This document shows, one piece after another, positions 23,149 to 30,120 of a stretch of 64,000 bases of DNA. Each line of letters opens with the position of its first letter. The stretch's first letter is position 1. The stretch is from contig NZ_PTJD01000001.1 of the NCBI RefSeq assembly GCF_002934625.1, positions 248,001-312,000 of the forward strand, written 5' to 3'. The DNA is from Kineococcus xinjiangensis (lineage in GTDB: Bacteria > Actinomycetota > Actinomycetes > Actinomycetales > Kineococcaceae). The notes beneath the pieces are model-generated. The model saw only the letters and a program-made list of their open reading frames with translations, was not told the origin of the DNA and did not search any database. The position numbers were made by a program, and so were the translations under genes.

Positions 23149-23754
23149 TCAGGAACGCTCGAGCACCGGCAGCGTCTTCGGCTTCCAGGACGGGCGCTGC
23201 GCCTCGAAGGCCGTGATGTCCGGCTCGTGGCGCAGCGTGAGGCCGATGTCGTCCAGCCCCTCCATCAGCCGCCAGCGGACGTAGTCGTCGACCTCGAACG
23301 GGACGACGAGGTCGGCCACCGAGGCGGTGCGCTCGACGAGGTCGACCGTCACCTCGGTGCCCGGCCGCTCCTCCAGCGCCTGCCAGATCCGCTCGATGTC
23401 GGCCTGGGCGACCGCGCCGGTGAGCAGCCCCTGCTTGCCGGAGTTGCCGCGGAAGATGTCGGCGAAGCGGGGGGCCAGCACCACGCGGAAGCCGTAGTCC
23501 TTCAGGGCCCACACGGCGTGCTCGCGGGAGGAGCCGGTGCCGAAGTCGTTCCCGGCCACGAGGACGGACCCGTTGCGGTACGCCTCCTGGTTCAGGACGA
23601 AGTCGGGGTCCCCGCGCCAGGCGGCGAAGAGGGCGTCCTCGAAGCCCGTGCGCGAGACGCGCTTGAGGTAGACGGCCGGGATGATCTGGTCGGTGTCGAC
23701 GTCGCTGCGGCGCAGCGGGACGCCGACACCGCGGTGGACGGTGAACTTCTCCAT
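23149..23754 (-). CDS. leuD: 3-isopropylmalate dehydratase small subunit
   Basis: LeuD pairs with LeuC to isomerise 2-isopropylmalate to 3-isopropylmalate in leucine synthesis. The 201-aa protein starts [33 protein letters not shown] and holds the small-subunit signature [20 protein letters not shown]. Start ATG 23754 has a GAAGGAG site. It follows leuC by 46 bp and ends at a strong terminator. Confidence 0.96.
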   Translation of the reverse strand: MEKFTVHRGVGVPLRRSDVDTDQIIPAVYLKRVSRTGFEDALFAAWRGDPDFVLNQEAYRNGSVLVAGNDFGTGSSREHAVWALKDYGFRVVLAPRFADIFRGNSGKQGLLTGAVAQADIERIWQALEERPGTEVTVDLVERTASVADLVVPFEVDDYVRWRLMEGLDDIGLTLRHEPDITAFEAQRPSWKPKTLPVLERS

Positions 23755-23800
23755 GTCCAACTCCTTCGGGGGATGGCTCGTCGGTGGGGGCGGCGGCGCG

Positions 23801-25258
23801 TCAGCCGACCAGCTGCGGCGCCGGGGTCCCGCCCTGCGCGGCGCCGTCGCCCGCCGGGGGCAGGTCGGCGGGCGAGGACAGCGTCCCGCGCACGGCGGTG
23901 GCGGCGGCCACGAGCGGGGAGACCAGGTGGGTGCGCCCGCCCTTGCCCTGCCGGCCCTCGAAGTTGCGGTTGGAGGTGGACGCCGCGCGCTCACCGGGGG
24001 CGAGCTGGTCCGGGTTCATGCCCAGGCACATGGAGCAGCCCGCGAAGCGCCACTCCGCCCCGAAGTCCTTGAAGACCCGATCCAGGCCCTCGGACTCGGC
24101 CTGCAGGCGCACCCGCGCCGAGCCGGGGACCACGAGCACGCGGACGTTCTCCGCCTTCGAGCGGCCGCGGACGACGTCGGCGGCCGCGCGCAGGTCCTCG
24201 ATGCGGCCGTTGGTGCAGGAGCCGAGGAAGACGGTGTCCACGGGGATCTGGCGCATCGGGGTGCCCGCCTCGAGGCCCATGTACGTCAGGGCGCGCTCGG
24301 CGGCGTGCCGCGCGCCCGGGTCCTCGATGTCGGCCGGCACGGGCACGCTGCCCGACAGCGGCACGCCCTGGCCCGGGTTGGTGCCCCAGGTGACGAAGGG
24401 CTCGATCTCCTCGCCCTGCAGCACGACCTCGGTGTCGAACTCCGCGTCCGGGTCGCTCGCCAGCGTCCGCCAGTCCGCCACGGCCGCGTCCCAGTCGGCG
24501 CCCTGCGGGGCGTGCGGGCGGCCCTTCAGGTACTCGAACGTGGTGTCGTCGGGCGCGATCATGCCGGCGCGGGCACCCGCCTCGATGGACATGTTGCAGA
24601 TGGTCATCCGGCCCTCCATGGAGAGTGCGCGGATCGCCTCGCCCCGGTACTCCAGGACGTAGCCCTGCCCGCCGCCGGTCCCGATGCGGGCGATGACGGC
24701 CAGGATGACGTCCTTGGCGGTCGTGCCCGGCTTGAGGCGGCCGTTGACGGTGATGGCCATCGTCTTGAACGGCTTCAGCGGCAGCGTCTGGGTGGCCATG
24801 ACGTGCTCGACCTCGCTGGTGCCGATGCCGAACGCCAGCGCGCCGAAGGCGCCGTGGGTGGAGGTGTGGGAGTCCCCGCAGACCACCGTCATGCCGGGCT
24901 GGGTCAGCCCGAGCTGCGGGCCGACGACGTGGACGATGCCCTGCTCCGCGTCGCCGAGGGAGTGGATGCGCACCCCGAACTCGGCGCAGTTCTTCCGCAG
25001 CGTCTCGATCTGGATGCGGGAGGTGCGGTCGGCGATGGGCTTGTCGATGTCCAGCGTCGGGGTGTTGTGGTCCTCCGTCGCGATGGTCAGGTCCACCCGG
25101 CGCAGGCCGCGCCCGGCCAGGCGCAGGCCCTCGAACGCCTGGGGACTGGTGACCTCGTGCAGCAGGTGGAGGTCGATGTAGAGCAGGTCGGGCTCGGCGC
25201 CCTGCCCGCGACGGACGACGTGTGCGTCCCACACCTTCTCGGCCAGCGTGCGGCCCAT
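23801..25258 (-). CDS. leuC: 3-isopropylmalate dehydratase large subunit
   Basis: The aconitase-type large subunit carries the [4Fe-4S] cluster. Cluster cysteines lie in [13 protein letters not shown] and the pair [13 protein letters not shown]. The N-terminus [18 protein letters not shown] and the [32 protein letters not shown] block are typical. Length 485 aa is normal. It is divergent from ndgR, and an operator-like dyad lies between them. Confidence 0.97.
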   Translation of the reverse strand: MGRTLAEKVWDAHVVRRGQGAEPDLLYIDLHLLHEVTSPQAFEGLRLAGRGLRRVDLTIATEDHNTPTLDIDKPIADRTSRIQIETLRKNCAEFGVRIHSLGDAEQGIVHVVGPQLGLTQPGMTVVCGDSHTSTHGAFGALAFGIGTSEVEHVMATQTLPLKPFKTMAITVNGRLKPGTTAKDVILAVIARIGTGGGQGYVLEYRGEAIRALSMEGRMTICNMSIEAGARAGMIAPDDTTFEYLKGRPHAPQGADWDAAVADWRTLASDPDAEFDTEVVLQGEEIEPFVTWGTNPGQGVPLSGSVPVPADIEDPGARHAAERALTYMGLEAGTPMRQIPVDTVFLGSCTNGRIEDLRAAADVVRGRSKAENVRVLVVPGSARVRLQAESEGLDRVFKDFGAEWRFAGCSMCLGMNPDQLAPGERAASTSNRNFEGRQGKGGRTHLVSPLVAAATAVRGTLSSPADLPPAGDGAAQGGTPAPQLVG

Positions 25259-25341
25259 CGGTTCCTCCTGCTCGTCGGTGTGCCCGTGTCCGGCTCCCGG
25301 TCCGCGGACGGGCGGTGTGCTGCCCGTCCATCGGCCTTGCA

Positions 25342-25356
25342 TCTCGCAAAATGAGA
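25342..25356. promoter_or_regulatory. Operator-like dyad between leuC and ndgR
   Basis: TCTCGCAAAATGAGA: TCTC/GAGA arms around an AT-rich core that stands out in this GC-rich DNA. It is 16 bp upstream of the ndgR GTG and 84 bp upstream of leuC. IclR-type regulators of leuCD bind this divergent gap in other actinobacteria (established for NdgR/LtbR); that this dyad is the site is inference. Confidence 0.6.
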
Positions 25357-25371
25357 CGCCAGTATCGCTAC

Positions 25372-26100
25372 GTGGACAAGAGTAGCGGAGTCGGCGTGCT
25401 CGACAAGGCCGTGGTGGTGCTGTCCGCTCTGGAGGCCGGGCCGGCGACCCTGGCCCAGCTCGTCGCCGCCACCGGGCTCGCCCGGCCGACGGCGCACCGC
25501 CTGGCCGTGGCGCTGGAGCACCACCGGATGGTCTCCCGCGACCTCCAGGGGCGCTTCGTGCTCGGGGCCCGCCACGCGGAGCTCGCGGCCGCCGCGGGCG
25601 AGGACCGCCTGGTGGCCGCCGCCGGCCCGATCCTCACCGCGCTGCGCGACTCGACCGGCGAGAGCGCACAGCTCTACCGCCGCAACGGCGAGCACCGGAT
25701 CTGCATCGCGGCCGCCGAGCGCCTGCACGGCCTGCGCGACACCGTGCCCGTGGGGGCGTCCATGACGATGCTCGCCGGGTCGGCGGCGCAGGTGCTGCTG
25801 GCCTGGGACGACCCCGAGCGGCTGTCGCTGGAGCTGCAGCAGGCGCGCTTCGACGCCTCGACGCTCAGCGCGGTGCGCCGCCGCGGCTGGGCGCAGAGCG
25901 TCGGCGAGCGCGAGCGCGGCGTCGCCTCGGTCTCGGCGCCGGTGCGCGGGCCCTCCGGGCGAGTCGTCGCGGCCGTCTCGGTCTCGGGTCCCATGGAGCG
26001 GCTGAGCCGCACCCCGGGCCGCCTGCACGCCCCGGCCGTGCTGGGCGCCGCGGCCGTCCTCACGGAGGCGCTGCGCCCCACGGCCCCGGCCGGGGGCTGA
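25372..26100 (+). CDS. ndgR: IclR-family regulator NdgR (leucine/branched-chain amino acid control)
   Basis: The sequence [65 protein letters not shown] is the IclR winged helix in the form typical of NdgR. The effector domain ([71 protein letters not shown]) follows. Length from GTG 25372 is 242 aa; an ATG at 25351 would start inside the operator-like dyad, so the GTG is preferred. NdgR regulates leuCD and other amino-acid genes in Streptomyces; divergence from leuC supports the same role here. Confidence 0.92.
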   Translation: MDKSSGVGVLDKAVVVLSALEAGPATLAQLVAATGLARPTAHRLAVALEHHRMVSRDLQGRFVLGARHAELAAAAGEDRLVAAAGPILTALRDSTGESAQLYRRNGEHRICIAAAERLHGLRDTVPVGASMTMLAGSAAQVLLAWDDPERLSLELQQARFDASTLSAVRRRGWAQSVGERERGVASVSAPVRGPSGRVVAAVSVSGPMERLSRTPGRLHAPAVLGAAAVLTEALRPTAPAGG

Positions 26101-26236
26101 CCCGCCGGGAGCAAGCCGCCGCAGCCCGGGCCGCACCCAGCGCACCGCCGAAGCACCGCCCGTTCGCCGGGCGGCCGTTCGGCTGAGTCGGGCCCGAACC
26201 GCCGCGGCCGCGGCGCCCGGCGCCCCACGGTGGTCA

Positions 26237-27179
26237 TGCGACGGGATCGACGACGCCTACGAGCACGCCCACCGCGACGACCAGGGACTGGACCCGCTGC
26301 ACGCCGACGTCCGGGTGAGCAAGTGGACGTACGCGGCCGACTTCGCCAAGGGCCTCCTCGCGGGCGACCTGTGGCGGGAGGACTCTCTGGCGTGGCTGGC
26401 GGGCAACCTCGCCTCGGGCGGGGCCAGCGTCATCCCGGTGGTGGGGTGGATCGCCGGCGCGGTCGCCGACGTGCGCGACGCCATCGGCTCCGCGATCCAC
26501 GCCGACTGGGTCGGCTCGGGCCTCAGCGCGCTGGGCGTCGTCCCCTACGCCGGAGACGCCGTCGCGATCCCCGGCAAGACCGCGCGATTCGTCCAGCGCA
26601 ACCTCGACAAGTCCGACGAGGTGCTCCGCTTCGTCGCGGAGCTGGACGACGTCCCGACCGCCGTCAAGGTCGAGACCAGCAAGCTGATCCTGAAGGACAG
26701 GTGGGACGTCCTGCGGGACGAGGGCTTCAGCGACGCGACGATCCTCGCGCTGAAGAGCGGGCGCGGCAGCATCGACCAGGTGCTGGAGACCGTGGGACGG
26801 GCGACGCGCACCGTTCGGGGTTCTGGCTTCAAGGCCACCGGAAGCGCAGGCGTGCAGGCGCTCGAGGCGGCCTTCGGAGCGTCGACGAAGGGCGTGGACA
26901 AGCAGGTCTGGTTCTCGTCGAAGACCTTCCTGGGCAGGGGGCGACGCGGACGTCTTCGTCAACGGCATCGCCCACGAGTCCAAGGTCGGTTTCGTGCAGT
27001 TCTCGACGTCGATCCAGAACCAGATCAAGAAGGACGCCCACCTCGTGGCGAGCGGTCAGATCCAAGGCGCCCACTGGCACTTCTTCGCCAGCTCGGGATC
27101 GGACTCGCTCGGAGCCGATCCCCGGGTGATCGATGTGCTGGTGCAGAACGGCATCCCGTTCACGGTGCACATCCCGTGA
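26237..27179 (+). pseudogene. Frame-broken polymorphic-toxin remnant with PD-(D/E)XK nuclease-like C-terminus
   Basis: An open frame without a start (DGIDDAYEHAHRDDQGLDPLHADVRVSKWTY...) continues through a glycine-rich hydrophobic segment (ASGGASVIPVVGWIAGAVADVRDAIGSAI, about 26405-26490), the pre-toxin region common in exported toxins. At a run of five G (26937-26941) the frame ends in nonsense. One frame over, it continues as DADVFVNGIAHESKVGFVQFSTSIQNQIKKDAHLVASGQ...WHFFASSG...VLVQNGIPFTVHIP up to the stop at 27177-27179. The D...ExK pattern fits a restriction-endonuclease-like toxin domain. One extra base explains the break. The N-terminal export part is also missing, so this is a remnant, or the assembly carries an indel. 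Confidence 0.7.
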
Positions 27180-27203
27180 TCATCCGGGGTTAGGGTTGCG
27201 GCC

Positions 27204-27777
27204 GTGGTCAGCTACGTGTCGATGACGCGCCCGGAGGCCAGGACGCTGCTGCAGTCCTTCCTGGCCCACATGCCCGAGCGGCTGGCGGCGCTGCGCGAGC
27301 AGTACCCCGGCAGCGCGGGGCCGGCGGACGTGCTCGACCTGACCCCGGCCTCCCTGGTCCCCTTGTGGGACTGGGCCGCCCCCCGGCTGTCCTGGCGCGC
27401 GGGCCTCCACCGCGCGCCAGGACAGCCGCGCACGCCACTGGCTCCACTGGAGCCGGCGGATGACCTGCCCGAGTGGTTCGACCCTCGCGCGGCGAACTGG
27501 GCGAGCTTCTCCGCGGAGGCGCTGTGGCTGATCGACGGCCTGGGCCGCTACCTGGGGGAGTGCCTCGTCAACACGGTGGCGGGAGCGAGGTGGGAGGTGG
27601 GCAACGCCCGCACGAAGGGCTACGCGCACCAGAACCATCCGGTGGTCGGCGGACTGCCGATCGGCGATCCCGTCCAGCCGATGTGGTCGGTGGGGATCGT
27701 CGCCGCGCGCGCTCTCCCCCTCGCCCGGACCCTCCTCGCTGGCGGACCTCTACGAGGCGTGGACCTCCCGACCCTGA
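27204..27777 (+). pseudogene. Probable cognate immunity protein gene, frameshifted near its 3' end
   Basis: From GTG 27204, 24 bp after the toxin stop, the frame reads MVSYVSMTRPEARTLLQSFLAHMPERLAALREQYPGSAGPADVLDLTPASLVPLWDWAAPRLSWRAG...WASFSAEALWLIDGLGRYLGECLVNTVAGARWEVGNARTKGYAHQNHPVVGG. This is a soluble alpha/beta-looking protein of the kind encoded after polymorphic toxins. Near 27731 the natural ending SSLADLYEAWTSRP-stop (TGA 27775-27777) is in another frame; the original frame instead runs on, antisense to the next gene. I infer a one-base indel. A perfect 16-bp inverted repeat lies inside the gene (27385-27427). No Pfam name is assigned. Confidence 0.6.
27385..27427. repeat. Perfect 16-bp inverted repeat inside the immunity-like gene
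   Basis: GGCTGTCCTGGCGCGC (27385-27400) and its exact reverse complement (27412-27427) flank an 11-base loop. Such a perfect hairpin inside coding sequence is unexpected; it encodes RLSWRAGLHRAPGQPR. Confidence 0.8.
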
Positions 27778-27779
27778 CC

Positions 27780-28181
27780 TCAGGCGCGCAGCAGCCCGAC
27801 GCCCAGGGACACCAGGCCGGCGGTGAGGCAGAGCACGCCGGGCCAGAGGAGCAGGATCCAGCGGCTGGGACGCTCGCGTCCCCGCCCGGCCGCGGACAGG
27901 AAGAAGGCGGCGGGGACGAGGATCGCCGCGAGCGGCACCCCCTGGCGGGCCAGGACCTCCGCGCCCGGCCCGAGCACCGCGCGGTCGACGAGGAGCTGGC
28001 AGAGCACGCCGAGGATCACGAAGACGCCGGCGTGCGCGTGCCCCGCCCGGAAGGATCGGTGCTGGAAGTCGGTGGCCGGCACGCTCCCGCGAGTGACCCG
28101 CAGCACGAACGCGCCGCCGTAGGCGACCGCCACGAGCGTCAGGAGCAGGATCCCCGCCGTGTGGGCGGAGGCCGCGCTCAC
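27780..28181 (-). CDS. Four-helix membrane protein of unknown function
   Basis: A 133-aa protein with about four transmembrane helices (AGILLLTLVAVAYGGAFVLRV; HAHAGVFVILGVLCQLLVD; PLAAILVPAAFFLSAAG; WILLLWPGVLCLTAGLVSLGVGLL). A conserved-looking HRSFRAGHAHAG motif lies between helices 1 and 2. Its GTG start overlaps the stop of the DUF4188 gene by four bases (GTGA), so the two are co-translated. I do not recognise a function; it is probably controlled by the divergent MerR regulator. Confidence 0.8.
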   Translation of the reverse strand: MSAASAHTAGILLLTLVAVAYGGAFVLRVTRGSVPATDFQHRSFRAGHAHAGVFVILGVLCQLLVDRAVLGPGAEVLARQGVPLAAILVPAAFFLSAAGRGRERPSRWILLLWPGVLCLTAGLVSLGVGLLRA

Positions 28182-28657
28182 GAGGCCACCCGCAGGCGCT
28201 GGGCGGCCCGCTCGCGCCCGCGGCCGACCGGGACGGCGCCGAAGGCCGCAGCCAGCCCGAGGCCCGGCGCCGCGACGTAGACGGACTCGTGGTGACCGGC
28301 GGGGACGACGAGCGTCTCGTGCCAGATGCCGACGGCGTCGCCGGCCCGGCGCGCCCGGGCGTTGAACTCCCGCCACGCCGCCCGGTGCAGGCCGCCCTCG
28401 GCGTGGGCGTAGGCCTGCAAGGAGGCCAGGTCGCGCCAGTACTGCACGACGAGCGGGCCGCCGGGACCGAGCGCGCTCGTGGCGTGCAGCATGCCGAGCT
28501 CCGGACGGCGGGCGAGCTCCTGCAGCATCGGCGGCATGGCGCGCAGCACCGGGAGCCAGGCGCCGATCCGCAGGGGGCGGTTGATGCGCATGCCGATCAG
28601 GAAGACGACGAGGTCGCCGTCGTGGTCGTGGGTGGTGGGAACGGGCCGGGCGCTCAT
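28178..28657 (-). CDS. DUF4188-type protein
   Basis: A 159-aa protein reading MSARPVPTTHDHDGDLVVFLIGMRINRPLRIGAWLPVLRAMPPMLQELARRPELGMLHA...VVQYWRDLASLQAYAHAEGGLHRAAWREFNARAR...VGIWHETLVVPAGHHESVYV. This matches the DUF4188 pattern (dimeric alpha/beta-barrel, monooxygenase-like fold). The reaction is unknown. ATG 28657 is chosen because a GAGGAG site lies six bases upstream; ATG 28675 would put that site inside the gene. It is divergent from a MerR regulator across two tandem dyads. Confidence 0.82.
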   Translation of the reverse strand: MSARPVPTTHDHDGDLVVFLIGMRINRPLRIGAWLPVLRAMPPMLQELARRPELGMLHATSALGPGGPLVVQYWRDLASLQAYAHAEGGLHRAAWREFNARARRAGDAVGIWHETLVVPAGHHESVYVAAPGLGLAAAFGAVPVGRGRERAAQRLRVAS

Positions 28658-28679
28658 CGCCGTCTCCTCGCGCATGGTT

Positions 28680-28696
28680 GGATAGTGCAGGTATCC
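28680..28696. promoter_or_regulatory. Regulatory dyad 1 (MerR target)
   Basis: GGATAGTGCAGGTATCC, arms GGATA/TATCC, in the divergent gap between the DUF4188 gene and the MerR gene. A second copy follows 23 bp later. Confidence 0.65.
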
Positions 28697-28702
28697 ACTA
28701 TT

Positions 28703-28719
28703 GGATAGTGCCGCTATCC
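28703..28719. promoter_or_regulatory. Regulatory dyad 2 (MerR target)
   Basis: GGATAGTGCCGCTATCC, same arms as dyad 1 with three changed inner bases, start-to-start distance 23 bp, ending 15 bp before the MerR GTG. Both dyads are preceded by TTG, so each could overlap a -35 element. Confidence 0.65.
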
Positions 28720-28734
28720 AGTCAAGGGGGCGAC

Positions 28735-29337
28735 GTGCGCATCTCGGAGCTGAGCCGCACCAGCGGGGTGCCGATCGCGACGATCAAGTACTACCTGCGC
28801 GAGGGGCTGCTGCAGGCCGGGCAGGCCACCGGCGCCACCCGCTCCGAGTACGGCGAGCCGCACCTGCGCCGCCTGCGGCTCATCCGCGCCCTCGTCGACG
28901 TCGGGGGCCTGCCCCTGGCCAAGGTGCGCGAGGTCCTCGCCTGCGTCGACGACCCACCCGCCTCCCTGCACTGCGCCCTCGGCACGGCCCACGACGCCCT
29001 CGGTGCCGCACCGCCCGACGCCCGGGGCGCAGACCTCGCCGAGGCCGTCGTCGCCGGGGCCGGCTGGCGGGTGGACCGCGCCTCCCCCGCCTTCGCCCAG
29101 CTCGGCGCCGCACTGGCGGCGCTCGTCGACGCGGGCTTCCCGGCCGGGCCGGCCGCGCTGGAGCGCTACGTCCGGGCTGCGGTCGACCTGGCCACGGCCG
29201 AGGTGGCTGACGTGCCCCGCACGGACACGGCTGCCGCGGTGCAGTTCGTGGTCCTGGGGACGATCCTCTACGAGCCCGTGCTGCTCGCCCTGCGCCGGCT
29301 CGCGCAACAGCACGCCTCGGCCACCACCCTCGGCTGA
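28735..29337 (+). CDS. MerR-family transcriptional regulator
   Basis: A 200-aa regulator with an N-terminal MerR winged helix, VRISELSRTSGVPIATIKYYLREGLLQAGQATGATRSEYGEPHLRRLRLIRALVDVGGLPLAKVREVL. The larger C-terminal domain (residues about 75-200, Ala-rich helices) resembles the effector part of TetR-like or MerR regulators of hydrophobic-ligand sensors. GTG 28735 follows an AAGGGGG site. It probably controls itself and the divergent DUF4188/membrane-protein pair through the two dyads. Confidence 0.88.
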   Translation: MRISELSRTSGVPIATIKYYLREGLLQAGQATGATRSEYGEPHLRRLRLIRALVDVGGLPLAKVREVLACVDDPPASLHCALGTAHDALGAAPPDARGADLAEAVVAGAGWRVDRASPAFAQLGAALAALVDAGFPAGPAALERYVRAAVDLATAEVADVPRTDTAAAVQFVVLGTILYEPVLLALRRLAQQHASATTLG

Positions 29338-29380
29338 CGGCACGCGCACGGGGCTGCGGCGGGGCCAGGGCCGGCCCGGC

Positions 29381-29429
29381 GGGGACGTCGCGCAGGCGAC
29401 ACGCCGGTGTCGCCCGACCGAACGTCCCC
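29381..29429. repeat. 49-bp palindromic repeat, copy 3
   Basis: Same family as 3040 and 3113: GGGGACGT...ACGTCCCC outer arms, CGACAC/GTGTCG inner arms. It lies downstream of the MerR gene. Confidence 0.8.
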
Positions 29430-29457
29430 GCGCCACCTGGGCCCAGCCCGGCCCGGC

Positions 29458-29506
29458 GGGGACGCTGCGCAGGCGACGCGCCGGTGTCGCCCGACCGAAC
29501 GTCCCC
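29458..29506. repeat. 49-bp palindromic repeat, copy 4
   Basis: Same orientation and length as copy 3, start-to-start 77 bp. One outer-arm change (GGGGACGC) and inner CGACGC. Confidence 0.8.
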
Positions 29507-29532
29507 GCCACCTGGGCCCAGCCCGGACCGGC

Positions 29533-29581
29533 GGGGACGCTGCGCAGGCGACGTGCCGGTGTCGCCCGGCCGAACGTCCCC
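29533..29581. repeat. 49-bp palindromic repeat, copy 5
   Basis: Same orientation and length, start-to-start 75 bp from copy 4. Inner arm CGACGT. Spacers between copies 3-5 share the CACCTGGGCCCAGCCCGG motif, so the whole 75-77 bp unit was duplicated. Confidence 0.8.
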
Positions 29582-29615
29582 GCGCCACCCCGCACGACCG
29601 GGCCCGGACACGACG

Positions 29616-29646
29616 AAGGCCCCCGCTCATCCTGAGCGGGGGCCTT
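29616..29646. terminator. Terminator downstream of the tRNA cluster
   Basis: AAGGCCCCCGCTCA (29616-29629) with its exact complement 29633-29646 around TCC; an A/T pair on each side gives short T-tracts in both directions. It lies 7 bp from the distal tRNA-Glu 3' end and also faces the MerR gene. Confidence 0.85.
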
Positions 29647-29652
29647 TCGACG

Positions 29653-29725
29653 TAGCCCCGACGGGATTCGAACCCGCGCTACCGCCTTGAGAGGGCGACG
29701 TGCTAGGCCGCTACACAACGGGGCC
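29653..29725 (-). tRNA. tRNA-Glu (CTC), copy 1
   Basis: 73 nt. Acceptor GGCCCCG pairs with CGGGGCT (one G-U), anticodon loop CTCTCAA (anticodon CTC), T-arm GCGGG-TTCGAAT-CCCGT. It differs from copy 2 at one base (29698), which gives a U-G pair at the top of the anticodon stem. No CCA is encoded. Confidence 0.95.
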
Positions 29726-29772
29726 CCTAGCGTCACAGAATCCCCCGCCCGAAGGTGGGAGATCACCTGACG

Positions 29773-29845
29773 TAGCCCCGACGGGATTCGAACCCGCGCT
29801 ACCGCCTTGAGAGGGCGGCGTGCTAGGCCGCTACACAACGGGGCC
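29773..29845 (-). tRNA. tRNA-Glu (CTC), copy 2
   Basis: Same 73-nt sequence as copy 1 except for a C that restores a Watson-Crick pair in the anticodon stem. It lies between tRNA-Gln and copy 1, so the three form one transcription unit. Confidence 0.95.
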
Positions 29846-29908
29846 CTAGCTTCGACCGATGTCGAGTCGGCATGACCCGAGGAATCCGAAAGGATCCTCG
29901 ACCGTGCG

Positions 29909-29980
29909 CTGGGGTACCAGGACTCGAACCTAGACTAACTGAACCAGAATCAGTCGTGCTGCCAATTACACCATACCCCA
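29909..29980 (-). tRNA. tRNA-Gln (CTG)
   Basis: 72 nt. Acceptor TGGGGTA/TACCCCA, discriminator G, anticodon stem ACTGA/TCAGT with loop TTCTGGT (anticodon CTG), T-loop TTCGAGT. First gene of the tRNA-Gln-Glu-Glu cluster, downstream of gltX. Confidence 0.95.
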
Positions 29981-30047
29981 TGGTGATCACCCGTAGGTGA
30001 TGGCCCGTCCGGATTCCTCCGCCCGAGCCGTCGAGAACTCTACCGCA

Positions 30048-30102
30048 CTCTCGCCCCCCCACCTGCACCGGCACGGGGCCGGTGCAGGTCGGGGGGCGAG
30101 AG
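30048..30102 (-). terminator. Long hairpin terminator after gltX
   Basis: 25-nt arms (30048-30072 and 30078-30102) with one mismatch around a 5-base loop, 18 bp after the gltX stop. It separates gltX from the tRNA cluster. Confidence 0.85.
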
Positions 30103-30120
30103 CCCCCTGCCGGGCGGGCC

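Noticed and set aside
27823-28280. C-terminal extension of the immunity-like protein in its original frame
   Set aside because: It is antisense to the membrane-protein gene and low complexity; a frameshift near 27731 explains it better.
29381-29581. CRISPR array
   Set aside because: Repeats are palindromic to the ends, spacers are conserved rather than unique, only three copies, and no cas genes are near.
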